A DNA stretch of 64,000 bases from Saccopteryx bilineata (lineage: Eukaryota; Chordata; Mammalia; Chiroptera; Emballonuridae): positions 241,304,442-241,368,441 of the forward strand of contig NC_089490.1 in NCBI RefSeq assembly GCF_036850765.1, read 5' to 3'. Below, piece after piece: positions 1-10,706 of the stretch. A program made the position numbers and the translations under genes. How positions within the stretch are numbered: the first letter of the stretch is position 1; every line of letters starts with the position of its first letter. The notes under the pieces were generated by a model that was given only the letters and a program-made list of their open reading frames with translations, had not been told where the DNA came from and did no database searches.

Positions 1-7
1 AATAAAA

Positions 8-180
8 TTATATGTGCCTTGACCGGGGGCTCTAGCTGAGCCAGGGACATGTTTCTTAAGCCACTGACCTTGGGCTCAAGCCAGTGACCATGGGACCATA
101 TTGATGATCCTGCGCTCAAGCTAGTGACCTTGGGGTTTTGAACCTACGTCCTCAGTGTCCTAGGTCAGTGCTCTCTCTGT
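8..180 (-). repeat. Dimeric tRNA-type SINE, truncated
   Basis: It has the TGTGCCTTGACC and repeated AAGCCAGTGACC modules of the dimeric family in antisense orientation, and is diverged. Confidence 0.7.
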
Positions 181-394
181 GGGAATAAGTTTTTAAAGCC
201 AGCTTCCCAGTCTCATCTCAAACCCAGAAGCTGAAAATTAACTGTCAGTTTGAATCAAATTGACAGGGGTGGATATTGAATGATCCCTTCCCTGTTAGAA
301 GGCCCTGTAGGTGGTTCCTGGAGGAACTATCCATGTTATAGGATATCCAGTTATAGGATAAATAAGTAATTTAGATGTTGTGTGTTCATCTTTA

Positions 395-570
395 TTCAGT
401 TCAAAATAATTTCTGATCTCTCTTGTGATCTTTTTAACCCACGAGCAATTTAGAAATGTTGCTTAATTTCCAAATGTTTGTGGGGTTTCTAGATAAGTAA
501 TTATAATTATTTGTTTGTACTTTTATTCTTTTCTGGTTAGAGGGTGTATTTGGTATGATTACAATCCTTT
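395..570. repeat. Probable LINE-1 fragment
   Basis: The stretch around TTTAACCCACGAGCAATTTA and the following TTTCCAAATGTTTGTGGGG look like diverged L1. This is weak evidence from recall only. Confidence 0.4.
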
Positions 571-949
571 AAACCAGGGTCACTCTCCAGTACTCTATAG
601 TCATCAGGCAAGATTATTGGAAAGACTTCCCACCTCTACCCAATCTTGACTTTCTGGCTTCCTCTATCAGATAACTCCGTGAAGATCTGACTTCACTGGT
701 CTGTCAGTCCTGCCCTTGCCACTGCTTTGCCACACCTGGATGAGAGGAGTTGCTTGTCATTCTGGCTAAGCTCTCTTGCCTATGCAAGCACTGGCCTGAG
801 GCCTGGCCCTGATTGGCCCTCATGGTTCAATCACCCTTGATAGTAAATGACCAAACTTCTCCATGAACCCACAATTCTCAGTTTTTGTGATCTGAACTCT
901 TGCCCCTGTTCAGACCTGAGCTTGGAGCTGGCATAACATTTTTTTTTCC

Positions 950-1217
950 AGAGAGCAAGAGTCAGAGAGAGGGATAGACAGACAGGAACGCAGAGAGATG
1001 AGAAGCATCAATCATCGGTTTTTCGTTGTGGCACTTTAGTTGTTCGTTGACTGATTTCTCATATGTGCCTTGACCGTGGGGGTTACAGCAGACCGAGTGG
1101 TGAACTTTGCTTGAACCAGATGAGCCCACGTTTAAGCTGGCGACCTCAGGGTCTTGAACCTAGGTCCTCCACATCCCAGTCGGACACTCTATCCACTGCG
1201 CCACCGCCTGGTCAGGC
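950..1217 (-). repeat. Dimeric tRNA-type SINE
   Basis: It is antisense and ends CCACCGCCTGGTCAGGC, with the GATGAGAAGCATCAAT module. Confidence 0.9.
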
Positions 1218-1644
1218 TGGAACTGGAATAACTCTTGATTGGCACTGTTGCCATATCTGCAGCAGGGCTGGGAAGAGCAAGATGGCTGCTCGGGCGACAG
1301 AGCCTGTTTTTAAATCCCTGTGCTCTGGTTTCTTTATTATTTAAAATAGATTGGGTCGAGTGACCCAGTTTTGTATCATAAGTTTACCCGTTTATGAGTG
1401 AAACATCCAAAGGCCAGTGCCTCTACCTGTGCGCAGACTGTGTTCTGCACAGGGGACTGGTGAGGGGCAAACCTCATTGTAAGCCTGGCTCAGACTCTTC
1501 ACCCTGGGAGCAAGGAAGAGATTAACAAGCCTACCTCATCCACCAGTGGCTCTGGGGCCAAAAGCACATTAGCTTCCCTCCACCTTTACACATGCTGTAT
1601 CTTCTGTCCTGAAAGGACCCAACCACAAGATTTCCCTGACCAAT

Positions 1645-1870
1645 TTTTAAAGTTGAATTTATTCAGGTGACATTGGTTAATAAAGGTATACAGGTTTCAG
1701 GTGCACGGTTCTATAATGCATCATCTGTACACTGCACTGTGTGTTCACCACCTCGTCAAGTCTCCTTCCATCACCATCTATCTCCCTCTACCCTCCTCCA
1801 CCTTCCCCACCCCCCTTTTTCCATGACTAATTTCAACATTTTAATGTTTTGGGTGTTTTTAAATCCTCTG
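1645..1870 (+). repeat. LINE-1 3'-end fragment
   Basis: GTGACATTGGTTAATAAAGG and CATCATCTGTACACTGCA are shared with 19415-19525 and match the L1 3' UTR type common in laurasiatherians. Confidence 0.6.
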
Positions 1871-1922
1871 TAGACTCTAACCTCCAATATGACCACTCCT
1901 AAAACTCCCAGTGGCTTCTCCA

Positions 1923-1928
1923 TTTATT
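1923..1928 (-). promoter_or_regulatory. AATAAA poly(A) signal close behind the MGAT4E-like stop
   Basis: AATAAA on the minus strand begins 9 bases after the TGA. If used, it gives a very short 3' UTR. It could also be chance in AT-rich sequence. Confidence 0.35.
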
Positions 1929-1937
1929 ATTGAAACT

Positions 1938-3034
1938 TCACTTGGTCCAGAGCCTGATGTGCCTGATCGTTATTCCAGAGGGTGCAGGGGCCGTCACAAG
2001 CAATCGCACACATTTCACCTTCTCCCCAGACTTGGGAGATAGTACCTGCTTATTCAGGATGCCATTTACAAGTAGCCCCAGCAGAATGTAGTCATTGCAG
2101 TCACTGCCACCATCCATAGAACGATAGCCCAGTTCTACTTGTCCGTCTCTCAGCAGGTCCTCACCTCTTAGGTCAGAGCCAGTCAGCACTTGAACTCGGG
2201 ACACTTGGGCAGGTACATCCAAAACCACAGTCAGATGGCTGCCAGCCTCAGCTGACTGGGTATAAAAGAATTTCCCATCCAGGCTGTAAGCATTTAAGGG
2301 AACAGAATCGTGGGCAACCTGCAGGTTGGTGTGGATGAAGGCAGCCGGATTTCTGGGAGAACCCATGTCATCTCCCTCCAAGGAAGAGGAGTTGCCCATG
2401 TGCTGGAAAAGGGAGGGCAGGAACTGGACTGGCGTGTGTTGCATGAGGTCCTGAAAATGGGAGAGGAGGTCGTCACAGGGCATTTCTTGGTAGAAGAGGA
2501 GGAGGAAGTGAACAACACGGGGCAGGTCTCTCCTACGAAAGAGTTTCCCGGTAAGGCCCTGCTGCGAGAACTCCAGAGTCACCCAAGGTCTGTTTTCCCA
2601 GGCAGACACTGCAGTGGCGATCTGGGTGACAAATTCGGGGACACATGTCACATCATCTTCCACCATCAGGAAATAGTCGGAGTGGTGGGTAGCAAAGTTC
2701 ATGAGGAAGGCATATTCCATGTTCTGCCTGGAGTGGGAGCCTACGTGGGTGGGAGGGTCATTGAAAGTTCTCTTAATGTCCTTCGAGGGATGATAGCTTG
2801 TGAGTGGAGTAGTGATCACAACTAGCTCTCTGGCCTGGATGTGTGGTTTAAACAGGGCTGAGAGGCTGTCGATCATTTGACGGAGCCACTTGGGGTCAGC
2901 ACCTGCCAGGTGTACCAGAACAGTGAAGTGTTTCCGCTCAGATGAGGAAGAAGCAAAGAAGAGAGACTGCAGGGTGTCCACAAGCTCACTCCCTTGGGGA
3001 CGCTGCACTGAGGAAATCCCGATGGCCAGCAGTT
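1938..3034 (-). CDS. MGAT4E: MGAT4E-like coding exon 3 (catalytic and C-terminal domains)
   Basis: The acceptor AG is at 3035-3036 on the minus strand. The first two bases complete a Lys codon begun in exon 2. The exon then stays open for 365 codons to TGA at 1938-1940. An ATG is not needed inside it. It holds the whole catalytic region (EDD motif) and the C-terminal domain in one exon, as expected for a compact MGAT4 paralogue. Confidence 0.9.
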
Positions 3035-6000
3035 CTAGGATTGAGGAGGAAAGAGGGCTTTTATCAACTTACAGAACAGAAAAATGTTGATATGGATGAG
3101 CTTGTAATACTCTCGGGTCTTTCCATACATCATCGTAATGCATTCCTATAGTTATTTTATGTTTTCTCTTCCCAAGCCTAAGTATGGTCTATGTTAGGAG
3201 TTAATATCTGGTCACAAGTTGTGAGTTTGTTTTTTTTTAATCATTGCTTTTGAGTAGCTATATGGGAGAAATAAAGATAATAAACTAAAAACGTATGCAT
3301 TTATGTCTCCTCCCACACAAAACCCCACTGAAAAACCAGACAGGTTGCCATTAGGAAACCATAATATTTGCAGAACTCCTGGAAGACAGAGAAGACGGGA
3401 TGGGAGTGATAAAGGAGCGGAAGTGGAAGAATTCGTAGTTCAGAGACACACAGAAAAAATGGCACGCGGATGCATCTTCAGACCAAAACCCTCAAGAGGA
3501 ATTCTAAGTTTCAAGCCACCAAAAGAGAGGAACGAGCCCTAGGATGGTCACTTGGGTAATTAGCCATCGGACTTTTTCCAGAACCACTGGACCAGTGACA
3601 ACCAAGGGGCTGGCTGTGGCAACATCCATTGCAAGTAAAAGTGCTCGGGTTTTCTGTCCAAGTGGAAGGTTTGCCAGAGGTAAGTCCAGGGGCTGGAGGG
3701 ATCCCTAGGACTGGAGCAAGAGCTCCAAGCAGCAGTGGGGAAGGAGAGGACTCAGCTGACATGATATTTGCCTCTAGGACAGAATTCAGTGCATTGCTCC
3801 CTGAAGGTGACCCTGAGACACAGAGAGGCATCTCTATAAACTCATGGGACTTATTTTTCAAACCTTTGAAATTTCATCTTATTGATGCTCAGATCATTCT
3901 GTCTTGGCAATTAGTTTCTTGAAGTTGGATCCTGAGCCTTAAAAAAAGTTTTAAAATTTATTTATTGATGAGAGAGAGCAACATCAACTTGTTGTTCCAC
4001 TTATTCATGCCATCACTGGTTAATTCTTGTATGTGCCCTGACTGGGGATTGAACCTGCAACCTCATCATGTCAAGACAACACTTTCACCAACTGAGCCAT
4101 CTGGCCAGGGCTAACATTAAAAAAAAAAGAGCATATCATAAGTTCATACTGATGTTTCATAATGCATTTGATTAAAAACTTATTTAGCTTTCTGCAGTGC
4201 AACATTATAGCCAGTGAAGTTTGTTCAAAGCGAGATTATTGCTAATTGAAAAAAAATGCACTTAAACTCAAAGTAGTTTTTCCTTATTGAGTGTTCTTGT
4301 ATTATTATTATTTTTTTAAGTTTTAAGTTTTTTTTTTATTTTATTTATTCATTTTTAGAGAGGAGAGAGAGAGGAAGAGAGAGAAACAGAGAGAGAGAAG
4401 GAGGGAGGAAGGAGCTGGAAGCATCAACTCCCATATGTGCCTTGACCAGGCAAGCCCAGGGTTTCGAACCAGCAACCTCAGCATTTCAAGGTCGACACTT
4501 TATCCACTGCGCCACCACAGGTCAGACTCTTGTATTATTTTTTGAGTTATTATATTTATTAATGCCACCACCACACTGAAGCCCCCTGAATTTATTATTT
4601 TTATTTTTTATTTATTTAATTTTATTTTTTTACCGAGACAGAGAGAGAGTCGGAGTGAGGGATAGACAGGGACGGACAGACAGGAACGGAGAGATGAGAA
4701 GCATCAATTATTAGTTTTTTTGTTGTGCATTGTGACACCTTAGTTGTTCATTGATTGCTTTCTCATATGTGCCTTGACCGCGGGCCCTCAGCAGACCGAG
4801 TGACCCCTTGCTGGAGCCAGCGACCTTGGGTCCAAGCTGGTGAATTTTTGCTAAAACCAGATGAGCCCACGCTCAGGCTGGCGACCTCGGGGTCTTGAAC
4901 CTGGGTCTTCCGCATCCCAGTCTGACGCTCTATCCACTGCGCCACTGCCTGGTTAGGCAGAAGCCCCCTGAATTTAATAGTATTTTATTTCCACAATAGC
5001 TTAGGCCTGTCCTTTGAATTCTTAAACGATTTGAGTCAAAAAATGTTTATTCTGTCTTAAGGTTTATTCTTTATTTTCAAATACCATCGCAACTTTGGAC
5101 CTCAGGAGGGTGCACAGGGCAGAGGGAAGCTTGTTGAGCACGGAGAACCACAGAGTCCTGACAGAGTGGACAGATGGAAGGCCACACATTGTCTAGACGT
5201 AGATCTCAGTGACAGATGCCCGCATGGTTGCCACAACAGGAAAAAGGATACTGCAGAGCAGGGGTCCCCAAACTACGGCCCGCGGACCACATGCGGCCCC
5301 CTGAGGCCATTTATCCAGCCCCCGCTGCAATTCTGGAAGGGCATCTCTTTCATTGGTGGTCAGTGAGAGGAGCATAGTTCCCATTGAAATATTGGTCAGT
5401 TTGTTGATTTAAATTTACTTGTTCTTTATTTTAAATATTGTATTTGTTCCCGTTTTGATTTTTTACTTTAAAATAAGATATGTGCAGTGTGCATAGGAAT
5501 TTGTTCATAGTTTTTTTATAGTCCGGCCCTCCAATGGTCTGAGGGACAGTGAACTGGCCCCCTGTGTAAAAAGTTTGGGGACCCCTGCTGCAGAGGTTGA
5601 TGAGGACCCCAGGCAGAGCTATGCTGGAGCTGTGATGCTGAGGGTCATCTGCACAGATGGCACCGAAAGCTGTGAGACTGGAAAGGGTCACCACGGCAGT
5701 CCCAACAGGACTAAGCTCTGGGATGCACCGACATTGAGATGTTGGAGAGAGAACATAAACCACCAAAGGACACTGAGGAGCTACCAGTGAGGGTGGGGGA
5801 AAACCAAAGAGTCTGGGATCCTGGAAGCAACAGCAGAGAGTGTTGAAAGGAGAAAGTGGTCTGCTGTGTCAGATGCTGTCATGGGTCCCTGTTCTCCACC
5901 TGCCTGACCTGCCCCTTCATGGTCTGGATCCCCATGCACACTCACTTTTTTCCACAGGAGGGGCTCCAATCAAAATGTGGGAGTTCACAGGTTTGAATGG

Positions 6001-7367
6001 TTCCGAGTTCTGCATATCTTTGAAGGTTTGCAGGTGGTGTGTTCTACCAGGGTTGAGCTGCATCCGGGCTCTCTGCCAAGCCACCAGCTCCTTTTCCCCC
6101 TGGGGAAAAGAGTAAGTTTCAACTCTGAGTCACGCCCTTTGTGAATATGGCTGTGTGGGTTCCCCTATGCATCTCATAATCAAGCTTCTCCAGGATACTG
6201 GGCAGATTACTCAGGGCTCAATTCAGTTTCTTTCCTATCTTCTGAAAAAGTTCTCCCTAGGAGTTTTGTATAGGTTACAGGTCTGGGTTAAGGAAGTTGA
6301 GGTTTCTATAGCTCTCTGGGGTTACATGTCTTAGTCCGTGCCATTCTTCCCTCACAGTCATCTCTATGATTAGTCTGCTACGGGTCACCTAATTCCATGA
6401 AGGGCAAAGCATGTGTCAGGCATGACAGGAGACAGGGAGATGCCACTCCAGTACTCAGTCTAAACATTTATGTATGTATGTATGTATGTATGCTTTTCTG
6501 AAGTGAAAAGCAGTGAGGCAGAGAGACAAACTCCCACATGCACCCAACAAGGATCCACCTGACATGCCCACTAGGGGGCGATGCTCTGTCCATCTGGGGC
6601 GTTGCTCCATTGCAACAGGAGCCATTCTAGTGCCTGAGGCAGAGGCCATGGAGCCATCCTCAGAATCCGGGCCAACTTTGCTCCAATGGAGCCTTGGCTA
6701 CAGAAGGTGAGGAGAGAGATAGAGCTAGAGGAGAGGAGTAAGGGTGGAGAAGCAGATGGGCACTTCTGTGTACCATGACCGGGAATTGAACCCAGGACAT
6801 CCGCACTCCAGGCTGATGCTCTACCACTGAGCCAACTGGCCAGGGCCAGTAAACTCTTCTTATTGATGGCAATTCACCCTTCGTTTTCATTCACCACACT
6901 CTCTTTTTCCTTTGCCTTTCCTGGGTTCTGATGAAATTTTCTCAACCTCTTACATATTTTCTTGGCTTGAAGAAATGACTGACTGAACTTCTCTGAAGGT
7001 CAGGATCTTATGGGATAAAATGTATAACTGAATCCATAAGAAATAAGTGTAATTTCTTCCCAGTCCTGAATTTTCTCTTCCAAAGTGCCACATCCCTTGT
7101 TGCCCCGTCAAAGAAAAATGGCACATTAAATCCTCAGGTTTTATCATTTTCTTTGAGTGTCTACAATGTTAGTGACTATTTCACACAACAGACACTTTGA
7201 TAATGTCTCCTTTTTTCTCAGACCAGGAATTTCAACTTTGACCCATAGTTTCTGGGACTTACCCAAGACAGGAAACTTGTCGTGTCAAAGGGGTTTTCTG
7301 TAATGAAAAAGAAGACTGAGAAAGCTGCTGCCACAATGGTGATGAGTATCAACAGGAAACCTTTCAT
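1938..7367 (-). CDS. MGAT4E: MGAT4-family N-acetylglucosaminyltransferase (MGAT4E-like), complete, three coding exons
   Basis: Coding exons are 7263-7367 (105 nt), 5946-6099 (154 nt) and 1938-3034 (1097 nt). All junctions are GT/AG and the phases fit (0, then 1), giving 451 aa. Residues 1-35 hold a short cytoplasmic start and a hydrophobic signal-anchor (about residues 3-22), as in type II Golgi enzymes. Exon 2 begins GEKELVAWQR, which resembles the start of the stem in MGAT4A/B. Exon 3 carries the glycosyltransferase family 54 domain, with KLLAIGISSVQR at its start and the metal-binding acidic motif VEDDV near residues 211-215. The motif EFSQ.G..GK typical of GnT-IV follows, and then a C-terminal beta-rich lectin-like domain. 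Family members add beta-1,4-linked GlcNAc to the alpha-1,3 arm of N-glycans in the Golgi, or regulate that step (MGAT4D). Activity here is inferred. The E assignment rests on position next to TMEM183A, where as far as I recall the human copy is a pseudogene (MGAT4EP). No stop or frameshift is seen. Confidence 0.85.
3945..4112 (-). repeat. VES-like SINE
   Basis: It is antisense. It has TTTATTGATGAGAGAGAG, the GGGGATTGAACC B-box complement, and ends GGCCAGGGC. Confidence 0.85.
4319..4525 (-). repeat. Short tRNA-type SINE
   Basis: It is antisense. It has AGCATCAACTCCCATATGTG and GGTTTCGAACC, and ends GCGCCACCACAGGTCAG. Confidence 0.85.
4600..4957 (-). repeat. Dimeric tRNA-type SINE
   Basis: It is antisense and full length, ending GCCACTGCCTGGTTAGGC. 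Confidence 0.9.
5259..5587. mobile_element. Non-autonomous hAT element, copy 1 (329 bp)
   Basis: Terminal inverted repeats are CAGGGGTCCCCAAACT and AGTTTGGGGACCCCTG, with a perfect 8-bp target duplication CTGCAGAG on both sides (5251-5258, 5588-5595). This is diagnostic of hAT transposition. It is nearly identical to the copy at 18290. Confidence 0.95.
5946..6099 (-). CDS. MGAT4E: MGAT4E-like coding exon 2 (stem region)
   Basis: It is bounded by a CCCCAG acceptor and a GTGAGT donor on the minus strand. At 154 nt it enters in phase 0 and leaves in phase 1, exactly what exons 1 and 3 require. The translation starts GEKELVAWQRARMQ and ends PPVEK, continuing into KLLAIGI of exon 3. It resembles the stem of MGAT4A just after its membrane anchor. 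Confidence 0.85.
6467..6846 (-). repeat. Long (about 390 bp) tRNA-type SINE, older copy
   Basis: It is antisense, with the GGGGGCGATGCTCTG module, and ends CCAACTGGCCAGGGCC. A GTAT repeat marks its tail. Confidence 0.85.
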
Positions 7368-7608
7368 GGCGCCAGGGCAGGGACTGAACAGCTGTTTCTT
7401 AATCAGATGTCCATGTTTACACACTGTTGGGAAATGTTCATTTGACAGTAAATTTTTCTGTGAATCAAGAAAGTACAGTTTACTTGTATAAACACCATTT
7501 TTATTGATTTTTAGAGAGAGAGAAGAGAGAGACATAGAGGGAGAAATATCAATTTATTGTTCCACTCATTCATTCTGTCATTGGTTGATTCTTGTGTGTG
7601 CCCTGCCT
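7220..7608. repeat. Left arm of a 389-bp inverted repeat (contains MGAT4E-like exon 1)
   Basis: This arm is the reverse complement of 8762-9149 and appears identical or nearly so over its length; the translated proteins of both arms are the same. It includes coding exon 1, its donor, upstream sequence and part of a SINE. The SINE is full length here (7497-7676) but truncated in the other arm, so this arm is the likely parent. Confidence 0.9.
7263..7367 (-). CDS. MGAT4E: MGAT4E-like coding exon 1 (start codon and signal-anchor)
   Basis: The ATG is at 7365-7367 and the protein starts MKGFLLILITIVAAAFSVFF, a classic signal-anchor. The donor GTAAGT follows Trp35. The reading frame is open far upstream of this ATG, but the upstream part runs into a SINE. 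The membrane anchor directly after this Met argues for it as the start. The exon sits in the left arm of a large inverted repeat. Confidence 0.85.
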
Positions 7609-7676
7609 GAGGATTGAACTCGCAACCTTGGCATGTCCTGTTGACATTCCAACCAACTGAACTATCCTGCCAGGGC
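7497..7676 (-). repeat. VES-like SINE partly inside the left inverted-repeat arm
   Basis: It is antisense and full length here. Only its part up to 7608 recurs in the other arm. Confidence 0.85.
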
Positions 7677-7865
7677 CAATACCATCATGGGACTTCTCAT
7701 CCTCCATAATTTTGTGAGCCAGTCCCTCATAATACATTTGTATTTCCTATATACCATGTAGCTTTCTCTGGAGAACCTTATTAAGCACTTATTAAGTATC
7801 TATGAATGGGATTAAGTCAGCGATCCAAGACACTATCTCCCTTTTGAGGATGCAGCAAGGAATTA

Positions 7866-7866
<1 letters not shown>

Positions 7867-7904
<38 letters not shown>
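7867..7904. repeat. (CA)n microsatellite
   Basis: About 19 CA units stand directly before a SINE. Confidence 0.95.
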
Positions 7905-7905
<1 letters not shown>

Positions 7906-7906
7906 C

Positions 7907-8105
7907 GCCTGACCTGTGGTAGCGCAGTGGATAAAGCATTGACTTGGAATTCTGAGGTCACTGATTCTAATTCCTGGGCTTGCCTGGTCAAGGCACATAC
8001 AGAAAGCAACTACTCTGAGTAAATGTTACCTGCTTCTCCCCCGTCTTTCTCATTCTCTGTCCCTCTCTCTCCACTTTCTCCAAAAATCAATCAATAAAAA
8101 AAAAA
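7907..8105 (+). repeat. Short tRNA-type SINE
   Basis: GCCTGACCTGTGGTAGCGCA begins it, and it ends with an A-rich tail. Confidence 0.85.
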
Positions 8106-8126
8106 ATACAGACACACACATACATA

Positions 8127-8227
8127 CAGGGTAGGGCAAAACTGGGTTTACAGTTCTGAGTACATGAGTTTATTCTTGTATTATTATTTCTTAATTGTAT
8201 TATTTTTATACAACTGTAAATGTACTT

Positions 8228-8230
<3 letters not shown>
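8127..8230. mobile_element. Fragment of a short palindromic DNA transposon
   Basis: CAGGGTAGGGCAAAACTGGG starts it, and internal TTTACAGTTCT / ACTGTAAATGTAC are rough inverted complements. Its end is replaced by a GT repeat. Confidence 0.35.

Positions 8231-8271
<41 letters not shown>
8230..8271. repeat. (GT)n microsatellite
   Basis: A perfect GT run lies in the spacer of the inverted repeat. Confidence 0.95.
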
Positions 8272-8274
<3 letters not shown>

Positions 8275-8761
8275 GAAAGTCTTTACCTTTATTGGAGCTG
8301 TACTTTTTATTTTCCTGGGTACACTGGAACTCAACTCCACACCTCCTGATTGTTAAGGGCTTTCCCCAAAGTCAAGAAGAAAATATAATGTGTTTGTAGG
8401 TTGAAGGTTGTGATGAGGCCAGAATATGTAGCCTCTGAGACAAGACAGTTGATCACTGCTCTTAGGTGACACCCTCCCTGACGACCATTGTTCTCCCTAC
8501 TACTCCAGCCTCACACCAACCACTAACTCCTAGGTGAGGGTCCCCAAGGAAGTGGTTAGTCCTGGGTTTCTGACATAGATCTGAGACAGTGGACTGTAAC
8601 GGCCACATTTTTCTCCAGATACAAACAGTTGTATTGGTATTTCCCCACGTATAAATACAATACATATTCAATGTAAAAAATTGAGTCAATTACAAGAAAA
8701 AAAAAGTAAAAAGTACTCAAAATATTAATGGTCAGAAATAAACTTTGGTTAACAATCCTCA

Positions 8762-9149
8762 GGCAGGGCACACACAAGAATCAACCAATGACAGAATGAA
8801 TGAGTGGAACAATAAATTGATATTTCTCCCTCTATGTCTCTCTCTTCTCTCTCTCTAAAAATCAATAAAAATGGTGTTTATACAAGTAAACTGTACTTTC
8901 TTGATTCACAGAAAAATTTACTGTCAAATGAACATTTCCCAACAGTGTGTAAACATGGACATCTGATTAAGAAACAGCTGTTCAGTCCCTGCCCTGGCGC
9001 CATGAAAGGTTTCCTGTTGATACTCATCACCATTGTGGCAGCAGCTTTCTCAGTCTTCTTTTTCATTACAGAAAACCCCTTTGACACGACAAGTTTCCTG
9101 TCTTGGGTAAGTCCCAGAAACTATGGGTCAAAGTTGAAATTCCTGGTCT
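8762..9149. repeat. Right arm of the inverted repeat: inverted pseudo-copy of MGAT4E-like exon 1
   Basis: On the plus strand it encodes the same MKGFLLILIT signal-anchor peptide, with the same GTAAGT donor at 9109. No matching exons 2 or 3 lie downstream on the plus strand, so it cannot make the enzyme. It starts abruptly inside SINE sequence and ends at AGACCAGG. The spacer to the left arm is about 1.15 kb. Confidence 0.9.
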
Positions 9150-9172
9150 TGATTCAAAATGAGAAGGGTGGC

Positions 9173-9539
9173 CCTGGCCGGTTGGCTCAGCGGTAGAGTG
9201 TTGGCCCAGTGTGTGGAAGTCCCGGGTTTGATTCCTGACCGGGGTACACAGGAGAAGCACCCATCTGCTTCTCTATCCCTCCCCTTCTCCTTCCTCTCTA
9301 TCTCTCTCTTCCCCTCCCGCAGCCAAGGCTCCATTGGAGCAAAGTTGGCCCAGGCGCTGAGAAAGGCTCCATGGCCTTAGCCTCAGGCACTAGAATGGCT
9401 TCAGTTGTAAGGGAGTAATGCCCCAGAAAGGCAGAGCATCGCCTCCTAGTAGTTATGCTGGGTAGATCTTGGTCAGGTGCACACGGGAGTCTGTCTGACT
9501 GCCTCCCTGCTTCTACTTTGGAAAAATACAAAAAAAAAA
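9173..9539 (+). repeat. Long tRNA-type SINE
   Basis: It begins GGCCCTGGCCGGTTGGCTCA and ends in a poly(A) tail. It lies just beyond the right inverted-repeat arm. Confidence 0.9.
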
Positions 9540-9559
9540 AAAAAAAAGAGAAGAGTGTG

Positions 9560-9733
9560 GGGCCTGGCCTGTGGTGGTGCAGTGGATAAAGCATCAAAAC
9601 GCTGAGGTCGCTGGTTTGAAACCCTAGGCTCACCAGGTCATGGAATATATGAGAAGCAACTACTACGTGTTGATGCTTCTCACTCCTCCCCTGCTCCTCT
9701 CTCTAAAACCAGTAAATAAAATCTTTAAAAAAA
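9560..9733 (+). repeat. Short tRNA-type SINE nested behind the previous one
   Basis: GGCCTGGCCTGTGGTGGTGC begins it and TAAATAAAATC ends it. AATGAGAAGGGTGG follows, repeating the flank before 9173. Confidence 0.85.
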
Positions 9734-10232
9734 TGAGAAGGGTGGTGTTGAAATCCACGTTAATGGCAAGAGGTCAGGTCACTTAGAAGCTCTCCAAGGA
9801 CTTACCAAATGTGGCGACCTCTCTGAGCGTGGGGAAGTCTTACCTCTGCAGATTTATCATTTTCTGCTTCCTTGGGCAACTCCAATTCCCACTTATCCCA
9901 AATACGTCTTTTCTCCTAAAAATCCTCCTCCTCTTTGTCATAAGTCTGTCTTTCCAACCCCATCTCCCTCCCACCATTCTTGGACTGCTCTGGATAAAAT
10001 ATACATTTAGTCACTAAGGAAGACCAAATACGAGATGGATAGACTATACAAAAGAAGCACAGGCATGAGTCTCTGGGAGCTGAATACAGCTGCTGAGGAC
10101 AAGACACTGTGGACTATTCATTCTTAGAGTCTTCAGGAGTTGGAGCTGACTCAGCAGCACATAGCAATAAGAATACTGCAGAATTTATGTTACTAAAATT
10201 GTTATAATTTTAGAATGTTAAATATAATTCCC
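9734..10232. other. Unique-looking sequence before the ERV
   Basis: I see no gene, young repeat or conserved motif here. Confidence 0.4.
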
Positions 10233-10689
10233 TGCTGTAGACCTGCGTGGTTCATAATTCTGGGTCTTGAATGAGGACGGTGTGAAATTAAGAAAACAGA
10301 CTCATTAAGAAAAAAGGATGGGATCAGGAGGCCTCTTCAATGCTGATGGCAATATCCCAGTGCCCCATAGCCCCAGTTTGCTTTATTATATAGCCATATG
10401 CAAATAAGAACATCTTTGATACAAAGTTACACATCTGAGGAGAAACAGGAACTCTCCTAAGACATAAACAGGAATCCCCCTACCATGCACAGGCGAAATC
10501 AACCAATATCTGAACAAACAAAGAGTGAGAGGAAGGGCATGTAAATTGCTTCCAGCAACTTAAGCAAGTAAGTGAAGTGGGTGCAAATACTCAGCATCAT
10601 AGCCAATATGGAGGTGGAGGGTGGAGAACTTAGCCTTTTGCTAAGCCTGGAATTTACAAAAGCTTTTTTGCCATTTGCAGTCTATAACA
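10233..10689 (-). repeat. 3' LTR of the ERV
   Basis: On the minus strand it begins TGTTATAGAC and ends in CA. By hand alignment it differs from the 5' LTR at about 25 of 450 sites plus small indels. A TATATAATAAA stretch (minus strand, about 10381-10395) can serve as TATA-like and/or poly(A) signal. Confidence 0.9.
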
Positions 10690-10706
10690 TATCCCCCTTT
10701 TCTTTT
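10690..10706 (-). other. Polypurine tract before the 3' LTR
   Basis: The minus strand reads AAAAGAAAAGGGGGATA immediately before the LTR start, the normal place for plus-strand priming. Confidence 0.85.

Noticed and set aside
7867..8271. A CRISPR-like array of short repeats
   Set aside because: The repeats are CA and GT microsatellites without spacers, in a mammalian genome.
8834..9196. A second MGAT4E-like gene on the plus strand
   Set aside because: Only the first exon is duplicated. No plus-strand copies of exons 2 and 3 are present, and the frame downstream enters a SINE.
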